Source of the DNA: an uncultured Erysipelotrichaceae bacterium
GTDB lineage: Bacteria; Bacillota_I; Bacilli_A; RF39; UBA660
Assembly: GCA_902764145.1 (NCBI GenBank)
Contig: CACWUS010000016.1
Coordinates: forward strand, 1 to 33,187
Reading direction: 5' to 3'
DNA length: 33,187 nt
Shown: piece after piece, positions 1 to 7,783 of the stretch
How positions within the stretch are numbered: the stretch's first letter is position 1
Layout: the number at the start of each line of letters is the position of its first letter
Program-made: the position numbers and the translations under genes
The notes under the pieces: model-generated
What the model saw: the letters and a program-made list of their open reading frames with translations, nothing else
Databases searched by the model: none
What the model was told of the DNA's origin: nothing

Positions 1-105
1 CGTATCTCTTAATTTTACTAATGTTGCAAGCAAACTTACCATTATTACGCTTACTAATACTATACTAACTATTACTTCTACTAATGTGAATCCTTTTTTA
101 TTCAT
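1..105 (-). CDS. Type IV prepilin-like protein, N-terminal part (cut by window edge)
   Basis: Only the first 35 codons are in the window. The product starts MNKKGFTLVEVIVSIVLVSV, a short basic leader followed by the class III prepilin cleavage/methylation signature (cleavage after Gly5, Phe6 as the new N-terminus, Glu5 of the mature protein present) and a hydrophobic helix. This is diagnostic of type IV pilins and pseudopilins, which are cleaved by a prepilin peptidase and assembled into pili or competence/secretion pseudopili. The start is supported by an AGGAGCG ribosome binding site about 8 bases upstream, and by a promoter at 131-159. The rest of the protein is outside the window, so major pilin, minor pilin and pilin-anchored adhesin cannot be told apart. 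Confidence 0.85.
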   Translation of the reverse strand, partial: MNKKGFTLVEVIVSIVLVSVIMVSLLATLVKLRDT

Positions 106-130
106 TATATACGCTCCTAATATTATATTA

Positions 131-159
131 ATTTTATCATGTTTATTCATTTTTATCAA
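131..159 (-). promoter_or_regulatory. Sigma-A-type promoter of the prepilin-like gene
   Basis: On the minus strand TTGATA (154-159) and TAAAAT (131-136) are separated by exactly 17 bases. The -10 box is preceded by TGA, forming an extended -10. The predicted start is near 124, giving a short leader containing the ribosome binding site. The -35 box lies inside an 18-base palindrome, suggesting control by a repressor. Confidence 0.6.
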
Positions 160-168
160 TTGATAAAA
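151..168. repeat. Perfect 18-base palindrome over the prepilin -35 box (candidate operator)
   Basis: TTTTATCAATTGATAAAA is its own reverse complement. It covers the -35 box of the prepilin promoter and sits just beyond the terminator of the upstream gene. A dimeric DNA-binding protein there would block the promoter. It has no T-run of its own and no loop, so a terminator role is unlikely. Operator function is inference. Confidence 0.4.
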
Positions 169-172
169 AATA

Positions 173-199
173 AAAAATAGAATTGTAAATTCTATTTTT
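173..199 (-). terminator. Intrinsic terminator of the tandem-hydrolase gene
   Basis: Twelve-base arms (173-184 and 188-199) with a 3-base loop are followed on the minus strand by TATTTTTTATC. The stem contains the stop codon of the gene ending at 192, an arrangement repeated many times in this window. Confidence 0.75.
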
Positions 200-2297
200 C
201 TATAATACTATTTGTTTCATAATCATATGTTTGATATGTATATTTGGTATTTGCATAACTAGATGAAGGTAAATCATCAGAATTTATCAAATAACCAAAG
301 ACATCATTAAATATAGCAATTCTTTTTCTTTCTAAGTGTTCACTTCCATTTGGATTAAAATTAACGCTAATTAAATCTAAATCTATATTATTACTTATTA
401 ATTTAGATAATTTATCTTCAATAGTTTTCTCACTTTCTGAAGTCAATAAAGTACATTTAACTCCATTTTCTTTAATATTTTGAAATATTTTATTATTTAT
501 TTGATTTGTGTGATTTGAGTCTACTAAGAAAACTTGTGGAGTTCCAAGATTACTATGATTGTTTAATAGTTCATTAGTTATAGTTAAAGCTTCATTACCC
601 CCAGCACTCCATCCAGATATTATTATATTACTTGGATCTGCTTCTATAGACTCAACCACTCTAAGCATTTCATTTACATCACTATTGCTAACACCAAAAT
701 AAGTAGTAGCTACAATGCTGCCCTCATTATTAGCAGTAATAGCATCTAAGATATCCTCTTGAGCATTCAATATTCCTTGCGTATTAGTATTATAATAATC
801 TTGTTTTCCTCTAGTCCTAATAGTATTGCTTTTTGCAGCTTCACTAAAAATGATTAAATTAGTTTCGCCACCATGGAAATCTTCAGGAACAGAAATTGTA
901 TATGATTGAGGTTTTTGAATATATAAATTTTTACCATCTTTACTTTGAAAATAAACTAATTTACCAAAATTGTCATCAATAATTTTTTTAACATCAACAT
1001 TACTCAATGATTTTGCATTACCATTATTTAAACCAAATTCACTTAGACCATTACTATCGCTTTGACCTTTTTTAATATTTTCTCTAGGCTCAACTTCACT
1101 ATCATTTTTATTAAAAGGCTTTATTCTTCTTAAATATTCAGGATTTATTCTTGAAGAAGGACTACTACTTGTATTATTTACATCTTTTGCTTCACCTATA
1201 TCACTTTTAGCTTTCTCAGTTAAATCTTTATTCATATCAACTATAGCTTGTGCTACACTCATAACTGAATCTATTTGTAGATTAAGTGAAGACATTAATT
1301 GTCCCATGATATTGTAATATGCATTTATATAATTTGAAATGCAACCTGGTATTCCACTGCTACTTCTAAATTTCTGTGTTTTTGTATTTAAAAATCCAGA
1401 TGATTTGATTTGTTTTTTTAGTCTTGTCATTACTATAGATACATATGCAGAGTCTGAATATAGTCTTACATTACCTAAAAAGCTTAAACCTCTAAAATTT
1501 ATTTTAGCTGTTGTATCTATATTTTTTAAATTTGAAAATAAATAACTTGCTTCCAAAGGAGTTTCCGTAATATTAAAATTATCTTCTTTAAATAAATCAC
1601 TAACATTTATTGGTATTATGTCATTAACATTTATATTATTTGTTGTAACTCTTTTAAATATTTCACTAACTGTAATACTTTCGAGTTGATCGGTTTCACT
1701 ATTAAATACTCTTACTCTATATCCAGTTCTATAACTTCCAAGTTCATCGCTAAGTCCCATAAATATCTCTGGAATTTTATTTCTTATTGCTCTTCTAGGC
1801 CCATCCGTATGAACAGCTTTTTCTGCTTCAAATAGATATGATGTTACTCCTTTTTTTCCTAATTCAATAGCATGTTTATATTGGTTAGTACCAGAACCTC
1901 CAGCACTTGCAACTACGACAACAGGAGTTTTTGTGCCAACTAATGTTTGAATGGCTTCATCTGAAACATAATCACTTAAATATGATCCATCGGCTGCTAA
2001 TATTGCAAAACTATCAACATAACCTTCATTTTTTCTTATAAATTTTGCTGTTTCATTTAATCCACCTATGCCACCTTCTGAGTTACCACTTGCACTAAAT
2101 AACATTACTTCAGCTGTTGATACATGTACATTTTCATTTTGAATAATATTTGATACAGTATTAAAAGATCTTTTTCCATGAGAAACAAGTACCCAATAAT
2201 TTGAGCGACCACTTTCTTTCATATATCCTTCGACATCACCAAAATCAACTTTATTATCTCTTCCGAGAAATTCAGCCATAATATTAATATTATCCAA
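192..2297 (-). CDS. Large protein with two alpha/beta-hydrolase domains flanking a helical linker; 5' end interrupted
   Basis: No close family is recognised. Numbering is from the TTG at 2297. The C-terminal domain (about 440-675) has a classical alpha/beta-hydrolase triad: SGWSAGG (Ser564), LVDSNHT (Asp593) and GSEHLERKR (His654). The N-terminal domain (about 1-190) repeats this with SGNSEGG (Ser73), AADGSY (Asp103) and KAVHTDG (His163). Ser-to-His spacing is 90 residues in both domains, and Ser-to-Asp is 30 and 29. Between them is a helix-rich segment (about 270-370), then a polar linker, loosely reminiscent of WXG100/LXG-type secretion domains. No Sec signal peptide is visible. The gene is last in the operon alr / ATP-grasp / flippase. 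The only good ribosome binding site and ATG lie upstream at 2435, but an in-frame TAA at 2376-2378 separates them from this frame. Translation from 2297 (TTG) or 2279 (ATG) would lack part of the first hydrolase fold. The two-domain hydrolase assignment is fairly firm; substrate and cell location are unknown. Confidence 0.65.
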   Translation of the reverse strand: MDNINIMAEFLGRDNKVDFGDVEGYMKESGRSNYWVLVSHGKRSFNTVSNIIQNENVHVSTAEVMLFSASGNSEGGIGGLNETAKFIRKNEGYVDSFAILAADGSYLSDYVSDEAIQTLVGTKTPVVVVASAGGSGTNQYKHAIELGKKGVTSYLFEAEKAVHTDGPRRAIRNKIPEIFMGLSDELGSYRTGYRVRVFNSETDQLESITVSEIFKRVTTNNINVNDIIPINVSDLFKEDNFNITETPLEASYLFSNLKNIDTTAKINFRGLSFLGNVRLYSDSAYVSIVMTRLKKQIKSSGFLNTKTQKFRSSSGIPGCISNYINAYYNIMGQLMSSLNLQIDSVMSVAQAIVDMNKDLTEKAKSDIGEAKDVNNTSSSPSSRINPEYLRRIKPFNKNDSEVEPRENIKKGQSDSNGLSEFGLNNGNAKSLSNVDVKKIIDDNFGKLVYFQSKDGKNLYIQKPQSYTISVPEDFHGGETNLIIFSEAAKSNTIRTRGKQDYYNTNTQGILNAQEDILDAITANNEGSIVATTYFGVSNSDVNEMLRVVESIEADPSNIIISGWSAGGNEALTITNELLNNHSNLGTPQVFLVDSNHTNQINNKIFQNIKENGVKCTLLTSESEKTIEDKLSKLISNNIDLDLISVNFNPNGSEHLERKRIAIFNDVFGYLINSDDLPSSSYANTKYTYQTYDYETNSIIEK

Positions 2298-2435
2298 TGA
2301 TGAATTTGAGGGAACATATAGTTTATCTGTACCAAATGATACAACATAGACACCATTTCCATTATCTGAAATTCTTTAATTTGGATATGTTTCAACTAAA
2401 AAATCATATACACTTTCATATTCATTATTTTCCAT
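2298..2435 (-). pseudogene. 5' segment of the tandem-hydrolase gene, cut by an in-frame TAA
   Basis: An ATG at 2433-2435 has an AGGAGT ribosome binding site overlapping the end of the flippase gene, exactly where the next gene of the operon should begin. Nineteen codons follow, then TAA at 2376-2378. The same frame then reads on without further stops into the 701-codon frame. The segment between the stop and 2297 (GVYVVSFGTDKLYVPSNSS) looks like the strand-turn-strand that opens the second hydrolase domain. A nonsense mutation or a base-call error is the simplest explanation; stop-codon readthrough is the alternative. Confidence 0.65.
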
Positions 2436-2444
2436 AATTAACTC

Positions 2445-4079
2445 CTACTTTTTTAAGTGTAATTTTTTGAAAATATTATTTATAAATTCCTCCCCGAATA
2501 CTGTATTTAATAATCCTTTTTTATACGTAATAAATAAATATATTATTACTCCAAAAACACCATATAAAGAAACTGATAATAATGATGTTAATCTTGTTAA
2601 ATCAAAAGATATAAAATGTCTTATTAATAAAATAGGTATAATCATTATTAAAGTAGGTATTATTATATTCTTTAACAATTCAAGTGTTTTTTTGAAATTG
2701 AAATTCATTTCTTTCTTTAAATATTTAATAACTATTGTAATTGATATTGAGTATCCTATACATGTAGCTAATACTGTACCAATATAAGCAGGCAATCCTA
2801 ATTTATTTAAAAGTAATATCATAGGTATATCTAAAAGTGCATTACATAGAAGACCAATACCTGAATTTAAATATATAATTTTAAATTTCTTTAAACTTTG
2901 TAGGGATGTATTAAGTACTGTCCAAGTTCCAAACAAAATATGACTTATAGCTGATGCACTTAATATTAAAGTACCATATTTACTAGGACCATAAAATATT
3001 GTGTAGGCTTCTTTTGATAAAACAAGAAGTAATATTGACATTGGAACAGTTATTATAAGCATTGTAGATAGTGCTTGATTTATTCTATAATTAACTCCTT
3101 CAAAATCTTTTTTTATAAAACTTGATGTAACGTGTGGAATAATATTAGTTGTAAGAGCTGTAGCTATTGCTATTATAATAGTACATATTTTAGGTGCCCA
3201 GGTAGCTACAATTGAAGATATTGTTTCACTTTCCATAGCGGTATATCCCACTATATTTAAACCTCTTACTATAAGTCTAATATCAACTAGAGTATATAAA
3301 TTATCTATGATAGCAACCATAACGATTGGTATTGAATATGTAAGTATTTTTTTAACAATTACTTTATTAGATACATTATCTTTCTTGTTAGATGTAGGAA
3401 ATGCACTCTTATTATTTTTAACCTTAATTCTTAAATATATATATGCAACAAGTCCTCCAAAGAAAGCACCAGTAAGTGCAACAGCAACACCAGTAGCAGA
3501 ACTTTTACCTAACATTTTAATTGCAATATATGATCCTGCTAAAACAATTATAATTCTTACTATCTGTTCAATTACTTGAGAAAATGATGTAGCAGATATA
3601 TATTTATGCCCTTGTAAATATCCTTTTAATACACTCAAGAAAGGAATTATAAGTAAACAAAGTGATATTGATTTTATAACTAATATTACATCATTTATAT
3701 TGTGCCCACCACTTTCATTTGAAAGTAAAAACTTTGCAAGTAATGGTGATGCAAAAAATACAATCGAAAAAGAAATAATAGCAAGAAGTGCAATTATTTT
3801 ATTACCTACTTTTCTAGACTTTTCTTTAGCATCATACATTTCTAATGCTAAGTATTCACTTATAATCATACTCATGGCTATAGGAATACCTGCAGTAGAG
3901 ATATTTAAAAATAAACTATAAATACTATATGCATAACTATATAATGTTCCACCGTAATCTCCTACTATTTTATAGAAAGGTATTACATAAACCGCACCAA
4001 GTATTTTAATAAATATTAATGATGCTGATGCTATTAAAGTACCTTGAACAAATGTATTTTTCTTTAATTTGTTTTTCAT
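2445..4079 (-). CDS. MurJ/SpoVB-like polysaccharide flippase (MOP superfamily)
   Basis: The 544-residue protein has about 14 hydrophobic segments throughout, with the family opening seen in Gram-positive YtgP/SpoVB proteins (TLIASASLIFIKILGAVYV, then PFYKIVGDYGGTLYSYAYSI). Such proteins move lipid-linked sugar precursors such as lipid II across the membrane. Position 2 of an operon with alanine racemase and an ATP-grasp protein supports an envelope role. It starts at an ATG overlapping the stop of the ATP-grasp gene by four bases (ATGA), so translation is coupled. Whether it is the main lipid II flippase or serves another glycopolymer cannot be decided from the sequence. Confidence 0.85.
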   Translation of the reverse strand: MKNKLKKNTFVQGTLIASASLIFIKILGAVYVIPFYKIVGDYGGTLYSYAYSIYSLFLNISTAGIPIAMSMIISEYLALEMYDAKEKSRKVGNKIIALLAIISFSIVFFASPLLAKFLLSNESGGHNINDVILVIKSISLCLLIIPFLSVLKGYLQGHKYISATSFSQVIEQIVRIIIVLAGSYIAIKMLGKSSATGVAVALTGAFFGGLVAYIYLRIKVKNNKSAFPTSNKKDNVSNKVIVKKILTYSIPIVMVAIIDNLYTLVDIRLIVRGLNIVGYTAMESETISSIVATWAPKICTIIIAIATALTTNIIPHVTSSFIKKDFEGVNYRINQALSTMLIITVPMSILLLVLSKEAYTIFYGPSKYGTLILSASAISHILFGTWTVLNTSLQSLKKFKIIYLNSGIGLLCNALLDIPMILLLNKLGLPAYIGTVLATCIGYSISITIVIKYLKKEMNFNFKKTLELLKNIIIPTLIMIIPILLIRHFISFDLTRLTSLLSVSLYGVFGVIIYLFITYKKGLLNTVFGEEFINNIFKKLHLKK

Positions 4080-5095
4080 AAATCTATATTATCCATTTCT
4101 TTTCCAAGAATCTTACTTATTTGTGCTAAATGACCTTCATGTTCATCATTAAATAAGTAATATTGTACTAAACCATAACTAGGATATTCGTTACCTTCCA
4201 TTATTACTGGACCATTTTCAGTAATTGCAAAGTCCCATCCAACATATCTTACTTCAGGAACAACTAATGCAGCTTCTAAAGCCATTTTGAATGCTTCTTT
4301 TACAAATGGTACTTTCACTGTATTAAATTTAATTTTAGCAAGCGGATGTTCTTCATACACGTTAGCAACATCATCAACTACTCTACTACATATAATTCCT
4401 TGTTCATTTAATCTCATATATGCATCAGAGCAACCAATAGCAGGATTATCGTCAACATTTATTCTAAGAGCATTAGCAAGTATATATGATTTTCCATCTT
4501 TAACAAGAGTTACTATTCTAAATGAGTTAACTGCATATGGATTTAATTTATCAAGTTCCTTATGTTGAACAAGTCCATCTTCAATTAAATTTAATTTTTT
4601 CTTTTTTAATTTTTCATATAATTCACTAACATTTTCTATTTCTTTAACAACAATTTTTTCAATACCATGTCCTCCAAATTCAGTTGGTGGTTTTGCAAAT
4701 ATTGTTTTTTTACCTTTTAGAAATAATTTAAATTCATCTAAACTTGTAGTTCTAATATCAATCCATTCACGTCCTAAATATTTATTAAATATTTTATTAA
4801 ACACTAATTTATCAGACATACAAGCATCATATTTAGGATTATTTAAATAATGTAATAGTTTATAAAATGATTTAGTAGTAACAAAAGTTTTCTTTTGTTC
4901 TTTTGTAAGATTAATATAATCTCCCTTTAAATAATCTGTATAGCCAATACCATATCTTAAAAAGTTTTTAATCATATCACATTTTACATAGAAAACACTT
5001 TTATTATTACGTGCTGCTATATCATGAGATAATTTATTTAATTTTTCTTTATCTATAGCCTTAATCTTTCTAACCATTAAATTTTTTACTGACAT
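4076..5095 (-). CDS. ATP-grasp protein, sugar-transfer-associated type
   Basis: The 339-residue protein matches the ATP-grasp family often found in polysaccharide loci. It has an N-terminal helical part and a glycine loop in FAKPPTEFGGHGIEKI (about 134-149). Further motifs are VNSFRIVTLVKDG (strand and Arg of the grasp fold), AIGCSDAYMRLNEQG and the metal-binding end YVGWDFAITENGPVIMEGNE. Such enzymes ligate a carboxylate to an amine or hydroxyl using ATP, so an amino acid or peptide could be joined to a cell-wall or polysaccharide precursor. The gene has a clear AGGAGG 5 bases before the ATG, starts 9 bases after alr and overlaps the flippase gene. Coupling to a racemase suggests a D-amino acid substrate, which is inference. 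Confidence 0.8.
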   Translation of the reverse strand: MSVKNLMVRKIKAIDKEKLNKLSHDIAARNNKSVFYVKCDMIKNFLRYGIGYTDYLKGDYINLTKEQKKTFVTTKSFYKLLHYLNNPKYDACMSDKLVFNKIFNKYLGREWIDIRTTSLDEFKLFLKGKKTIFAKPPTEFGGHGIEKIVVKEIENVSELYEKLKKKKLNLIEDGLVQHKELDKLNPYAVNSFRIVTLVKDGKSYILANALRINVDDNPAIGCSDAYMRLNEQGIICSRVVDDVANVYEEHPLAKIKFNTVKVPFVKEAFKMALEAALVVPEVRYVGWDFAITENGPVIMEGNEYPSYGLVQYYLFNDEHEGHLAQISKILGKEMDNIDL

Positions 5096-5104
5096 AAATT
5101 CCTC

Positions 5105-6280
5105 CTAAATTTCCTTTACTATTTTACCATTTTTAGTATATACCCTTACCATACTTTTATCAATAGTAGATAAAGTCTCTTGTATACCTTTATTATTTAA
5201 TCTACTGAAATATCCTAGTGTAATATCATCTCCTAAAATAGTTACTTCATCACTTAATTTAACTAAATCATCTATTTTAACAAACATCATACACATACAT
5301 ATTGGACTTAATACTTCATATTTCTTTTTATTTATTAATACACATCTTCCATTTGTATTTGTACCAATACCAGATTCATATCCAATTGGAAGAACAGCTA
5401 TTTTAGTATTTTCATTTAATATGTGATTACCATATCCAAGTATTTCACCTTTTTTAACTTCTCTAATTTCCATAATATTAGTTTTTATTTTTAAAGCTGG
5501 TTTTAAATTTATTTTAACACCCCTAATTACAGGAGATATATGGTTTTTCTTAATATAAATATCATCTCTTAGTTTTCTTATTTTATCTTTAAAAGAATCT
5601 CCATATTCAGAAAGTGTGATATCATAACCATACATAATAGTACCTATTCTAAATCCATTTTCAAAATCAATTTTAGGATGATTTAATAACATAAAGCTAC
5701 TACTTAAATGAACAATTGGTATTTTCTTTAAATCTATATCACTTGTTATATCTTTAAATCTTTTTATTTGTAAATCATAATATATATCATTAATACCAGG
5801 TGTTGCAAAATGAGTATAAATTCCTTCTAATAAAACATTGTCATTTTCTTTTATATAATTATAAATATTATTAAATTCATCTTTAGTGTTTACTCCAAGT
5901 CTATTCATTCCAGTATTTATTTTAATATGAATTTTACATTGCTTATTTTTAATTTTCTTTAAATAATCTAAGCTATCAATAGTAAGTGTAATATTATTTG
6001 ATAGTGCAGTATCTATTAAATCTTCATCGATTATTTCAGTTATTAAAACAGGAATATTTTTATTATATTCTCTTATACTTAAAGCTTCATCTAATGATGA
6101 AACAGCTAAATAATTAATACCTGATTCTATCAAAGAATTAATAATATACATTCCATGACCATATGCATATGATTTAACCATACCAATACGATATTTGTAT
6201 TTATTATATTTAGTAATAATAGTTTTAACATTATTTTTAATATTATCTAAGTTAACTTCAACATATGTTTTCTTATACAT
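5105..6280 (-). CDS. alr: Alanine racemase (PLP, fold type III)
   Basis: The 391-residue protein fits the usual length. The PLP lysine motif is VKSYAYGHG (Lys36), followed by INTGMNRLGV and the C-terminal beta-domain with LGYGNH (catalytic Tyr) and LPIGYESG. It interconverts L- and D-alanine for peptidoglycan. The usual CMDQ motif near the C-terminus reads CMCMM here, so the conserved Asp is replaced by Cys. An extra basic stretch lies before the beta-domain. I chose the ATG at 6280 because GAGGTG lies 4 bases upstream; a TTG four codons earlier has no site. It heads the alr / ATP-grasp / flippase / hydrolase operon with its own promoter. A related amino-acid racemase (for example serine) cannot be excluded. 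Confidence 0.88.
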   Translation of the reverse strand: MYKKTYVEVNLDNIKNNVKTIITKYNKYKYRIGMVKSYAYGHGMYIINSLIESGINYLAVSSLDEALSIREYNKNIPVLITEIIDEDLIDTALSNNITLTIDSLDYLKKIKNKQCKIHIKINTGMNRLGVNTKDEFNNIYNYIKENDNVLLEGIYTHFATPGINDIYYDLQIKRFKDITSDIDLKKIPIVHLSSSFMLLNHPKIDFENGFRIGTIMYGYDITLSEYGDSFKDKIRKLRDDIYIKKNHISPVIRGVKINLKPALKIKTNIMEIREVKKGEILGYGNHILNENTKIAVLPIGYESGIGTNTNGRCVLINKKKYEVLSPICMCMMFVKIDDLVKLSDEVTILGDDITLGYFSRLNNKGIQETLSTIDKSMVRVYTKNGKIVKEI

Positions 6281-6310
6281 GTTACACCTCAATTTTCACT
6301 ACTATTAATT

Positions 6311-6339
6311 ATTATACTATATAATTTAAAATTTATAAA
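6311..6339 (-). promoter_or_regulatory. Putative promoter of the alr operon
   Basis: TATAAT (6311-6316) is a perfect -10 box, with TTTATA (6334-6339) 17 bases upstream. It sits in the gap between the HExxH gene and alr. The -35 box matches consensus at four of six bases. Confidence 0.45.
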
Positions 6340-6340
6340 G

Positions 6341-7366
6341 TTATACTAGTTTCTTTTCTTTTGAAAAATTTAGGTCTATATCAAGTTCATCTAAATCATC
6401 AACTATTTTCATCATAAAATCTTCATTATCAATTATTGAACAGTTAACTGATTTATTACTATTATAAATAACTGTTAATGTTGAATTTAAAAAATATTCT
6501 ATATCTTTACCCATAATATGATATTCTTCATCAGTTTGAGGTGGATTAAGTTTCCATTTATTTATACATGTATTTACAATAAACATATTTATATATTTAC
6601 ACATTTCACCCATAATAGCTACTTTCTTATCACTATTATTCTTTGTATATATATTTCTAATTAAATAATCAGTATATGTAATAAATCTACTAATATCTTC
6701 AAAACTTGCATATTTTTTAAGTTCATCAATTAGTCCATACAAACTAGACTGCATATATAAACTTTGCATTTTTTCTTTGCCAACAATTCTCTCAACTAAA
6801 AGAATAATGTAAACAAAAATATTATAATTTCCTTTAGTAGAATTATCAAAGTATCTTTCAGCAAGTATTTGAGTATAGCCTTCATTAATTCCTTCACCAA
6901 ATCCTATATTATTATTAACATCTACTGTTCTAAACCCAATAAATAATACATTCTTTTCTCTTTTAGCTGTACTCATATGAAATAATTCATGATATAGTGT
7001 ATCAATTTTATTTTTATCTTTAATGTATATCGTATTAACAATAAACTTATAAAAGGCAAGAGTTTCAAATGCTACATTTTTACTTTTTGATACATTTCCA
7101 CTAAATTCATCTATTTTAAGTGATCTAATATTATGATAAAAGGTATTTAAATCATTTTCATTAAAATTAGTTAAAAGTACTCTATAAAATATTAATAGTT
7201 CTTTTGATAAATCACTATTTTCAAGTATTGAAATAATATCATCTTTTCTTACATTAAAATAATCAGAATTAGGCTTTTCTACAAAAGATATATCTTTTAT
7301 TTTTACACTTTTATTTAAAGTTTTTGTAGAAATTTTTCTATTTACTTTTTTAATATTATTGTTCAT
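6341..7366 (-). CDS. Unknown protein with a gluzincin-like HExxH motif
   Basis: The 341-residue protein is not a family I can name. It contains YHELFHM (His126, Glu127, His130) and, about 32 residues later, GEGINEGYTQ (Glu162). This is the spacing and context of HExxH...E zinc peptidases. The surroundings are helical, with no signal peptide and no clear membrane segment, so it is probably cytosolic or exported by a non-Sec route. The N-terminal 40 residues are basic and polar. It ends just before the alr promoter. Another HExxH protein occurs at 20713-22257, but the two are not obviously related outside the motif. A peptidase role is inference from the motif only. Confidence 0.6.
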   Translation of the reverse strand: MNNNIKKVNRKISTKTLNKSVKIKDISFVEKPNSDYFNVRKDDIISILENSDLSKELLIFYRVLLTNFNENDLNTFYHNIRSLKIDEFSGNVSKSKNVAFETLAFYKFIVNTIYIKDKNKIDTLYHELFHMSTAKREKNVLFIGFRTVDVNNNIGFGEGINEGYTQILAERYFDNSTKGNYNIFVYIILLVERIVGKEKMQSLYMQSSLYGLIDELKKYASFEDISRFITYTDYLIRNIYTKNNSDKKVAIMGEMCKYINMFIVNTCINKWKLNPPQTDEEYHIMGKDIEYFLNSTLTVIYNSNKSVNCSIIDNEDFMMKIVDDLDELDIDLNFSKEKKLV

Positions 7367-7520
7367 AAATACACCACTTCACAAAAATTAGAATTATTAT
7401 ATAATAAATTTAAAATAAAAGCCATAAATATAATATAAATGACTTAAATACGCAAATGTTTGTTTGTAATGCATAACTATACATAATAAATTATTATGGA
7501 ATACTTAATAAGTTGGGGGT

Positions 7521-7548
7521 GCCTGTTTTCTATTTATAGAAAGGAGGC
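7521..7548 (+). promoter_or_regulatory. Hairpin that sequesters the toxin ribosome binding site
   Basis: GCCT (7521-7524) pairs with AGGC (7545-7548) and TTTCTAT (7527-7533) with ATAGAAA (7536-7542). This makes a nearly continuous 28-base hairpin with one G.G mismatch and one U.G pair. The AGGAGG ribosome binding site of the peptide gene is inside its 3' arm. Occlusion of this site is an established feature of type I toxin mRNAs. A possible promoter lies upstream (TTGTTT near 7460, CATAAT near 7482); this is weak. The rest of 7367-7520 shows nothing else. Confidence 0.6.
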
Positions 7549-7554
7549 GATATA

Positions 7555-7638
7555 ATGAACAAGAAAGATTTTTTAGTTTTTGCTTTAGTAATTATTATTA
7601 TCCTTTTATTATTTTTACTATTTATAGTATTAGTATAA
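7555..7638 (+). CDS. 27-residue hydrophobic peptide, candidate type I toxin
   Basis: The peptide begins MNKKDFLVFALV and is then almost wholly Ile, Leu, Val and Phe to its end: one membrane-spanning helix with a short basic N-terminus. It has a very strong ribosome binding site (AAGGAGGCG, 6 bases from the ATG), buried in a hairpin. Length, composition, SD sequestration and the overlapping antisense RNA match the design of Bacillota type I toxins (TxpA, BsrG, Fst and holin-like families). These depolarise or perturb the membrane when not repressed. It is too short for homology to be judged by eye, so membership in a named family is not claimed. It lies alone on the plus strand between two minus-strand genes. 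Confidence 0.7.
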   Translation: MNKKDFLVFALVIIIILLLFLLFIVLV

Positions 7639-7674
7639 AAGAAAACCACCTAACTCATCTTATGATTTAGGTGG
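7636..7674 (-). terminator. Intrinsic terminator of the antisense RNA
   Basis: CCACCTAA (7646-7653) pairs with TTAGGTGG (7667-7674). On the minus strand the stem is followed by TTTTCTTTTA. On the plus strand the following bases are ACCATTT, not a T-run, so the hairpin terminates only minus-strand RNA. Confidence 0.75.
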
Positions 7675-7748
7675 ACCATTTAAATATGGCAACACTCAAC
7701 ACGAGATTATTAAGTGCTCCTTTTTTATTTTATGTAAGAATTTCTTAC
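7640..7748 (-). ncRNA. Candidate antisense antitoxin RNA
   Basis: A transcript of about 110 bases is predicted from a promoter at 7755-7783 to the terminator at 7636-7674. It is complementary to the 3' untranslated part of the toxin mRNA and reaches its stop codon. Its 5' end would fold into a 10-base-pair hairpin (7731-7751), which could protect it. A second stem (CACTTAA / TTGAGTG, about 7690-7715) contains a G.U pair in the minus-strand RNA but an A.C mismatch in the plus-strand RNA, evidence that the minus strand is the selected RNA. By analogy with RatA and SR4 it would pair with the mRNA and trigger decay. Confidence 0.6.
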
Positions 7749-7754
7749 ATATTC

Positions 7755-7783
7755 ATAATATCATATTTTATTGTTTTATTCAA
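7755..7783 (-). promoter_or_regulatory. Promoter of the antisense RNA
   Basis: TTGAAT (7778-7783) and TATTAT (7755-7760) are 17 bases apart on the minus strand. The predicted start is near 7748. The -35 box overlaps the last codons of the metallo-beta-lactamase gene. Confidence 0.55.

Noticed and set aside
6281..6292. TTG start for alanine racemase at 6292
   Set aside because: It overlaps the GAGGTG ribosome binding site that serves the ATG at 6280.
7731..7751. The palindrome as terminator of the polC/metallo-beta-lactamase operon
   Set aside because: On the minus strand it is followed by AAAATAAAAAA and not a T-run, so it cannot be an intrinsic terminator in that direction.
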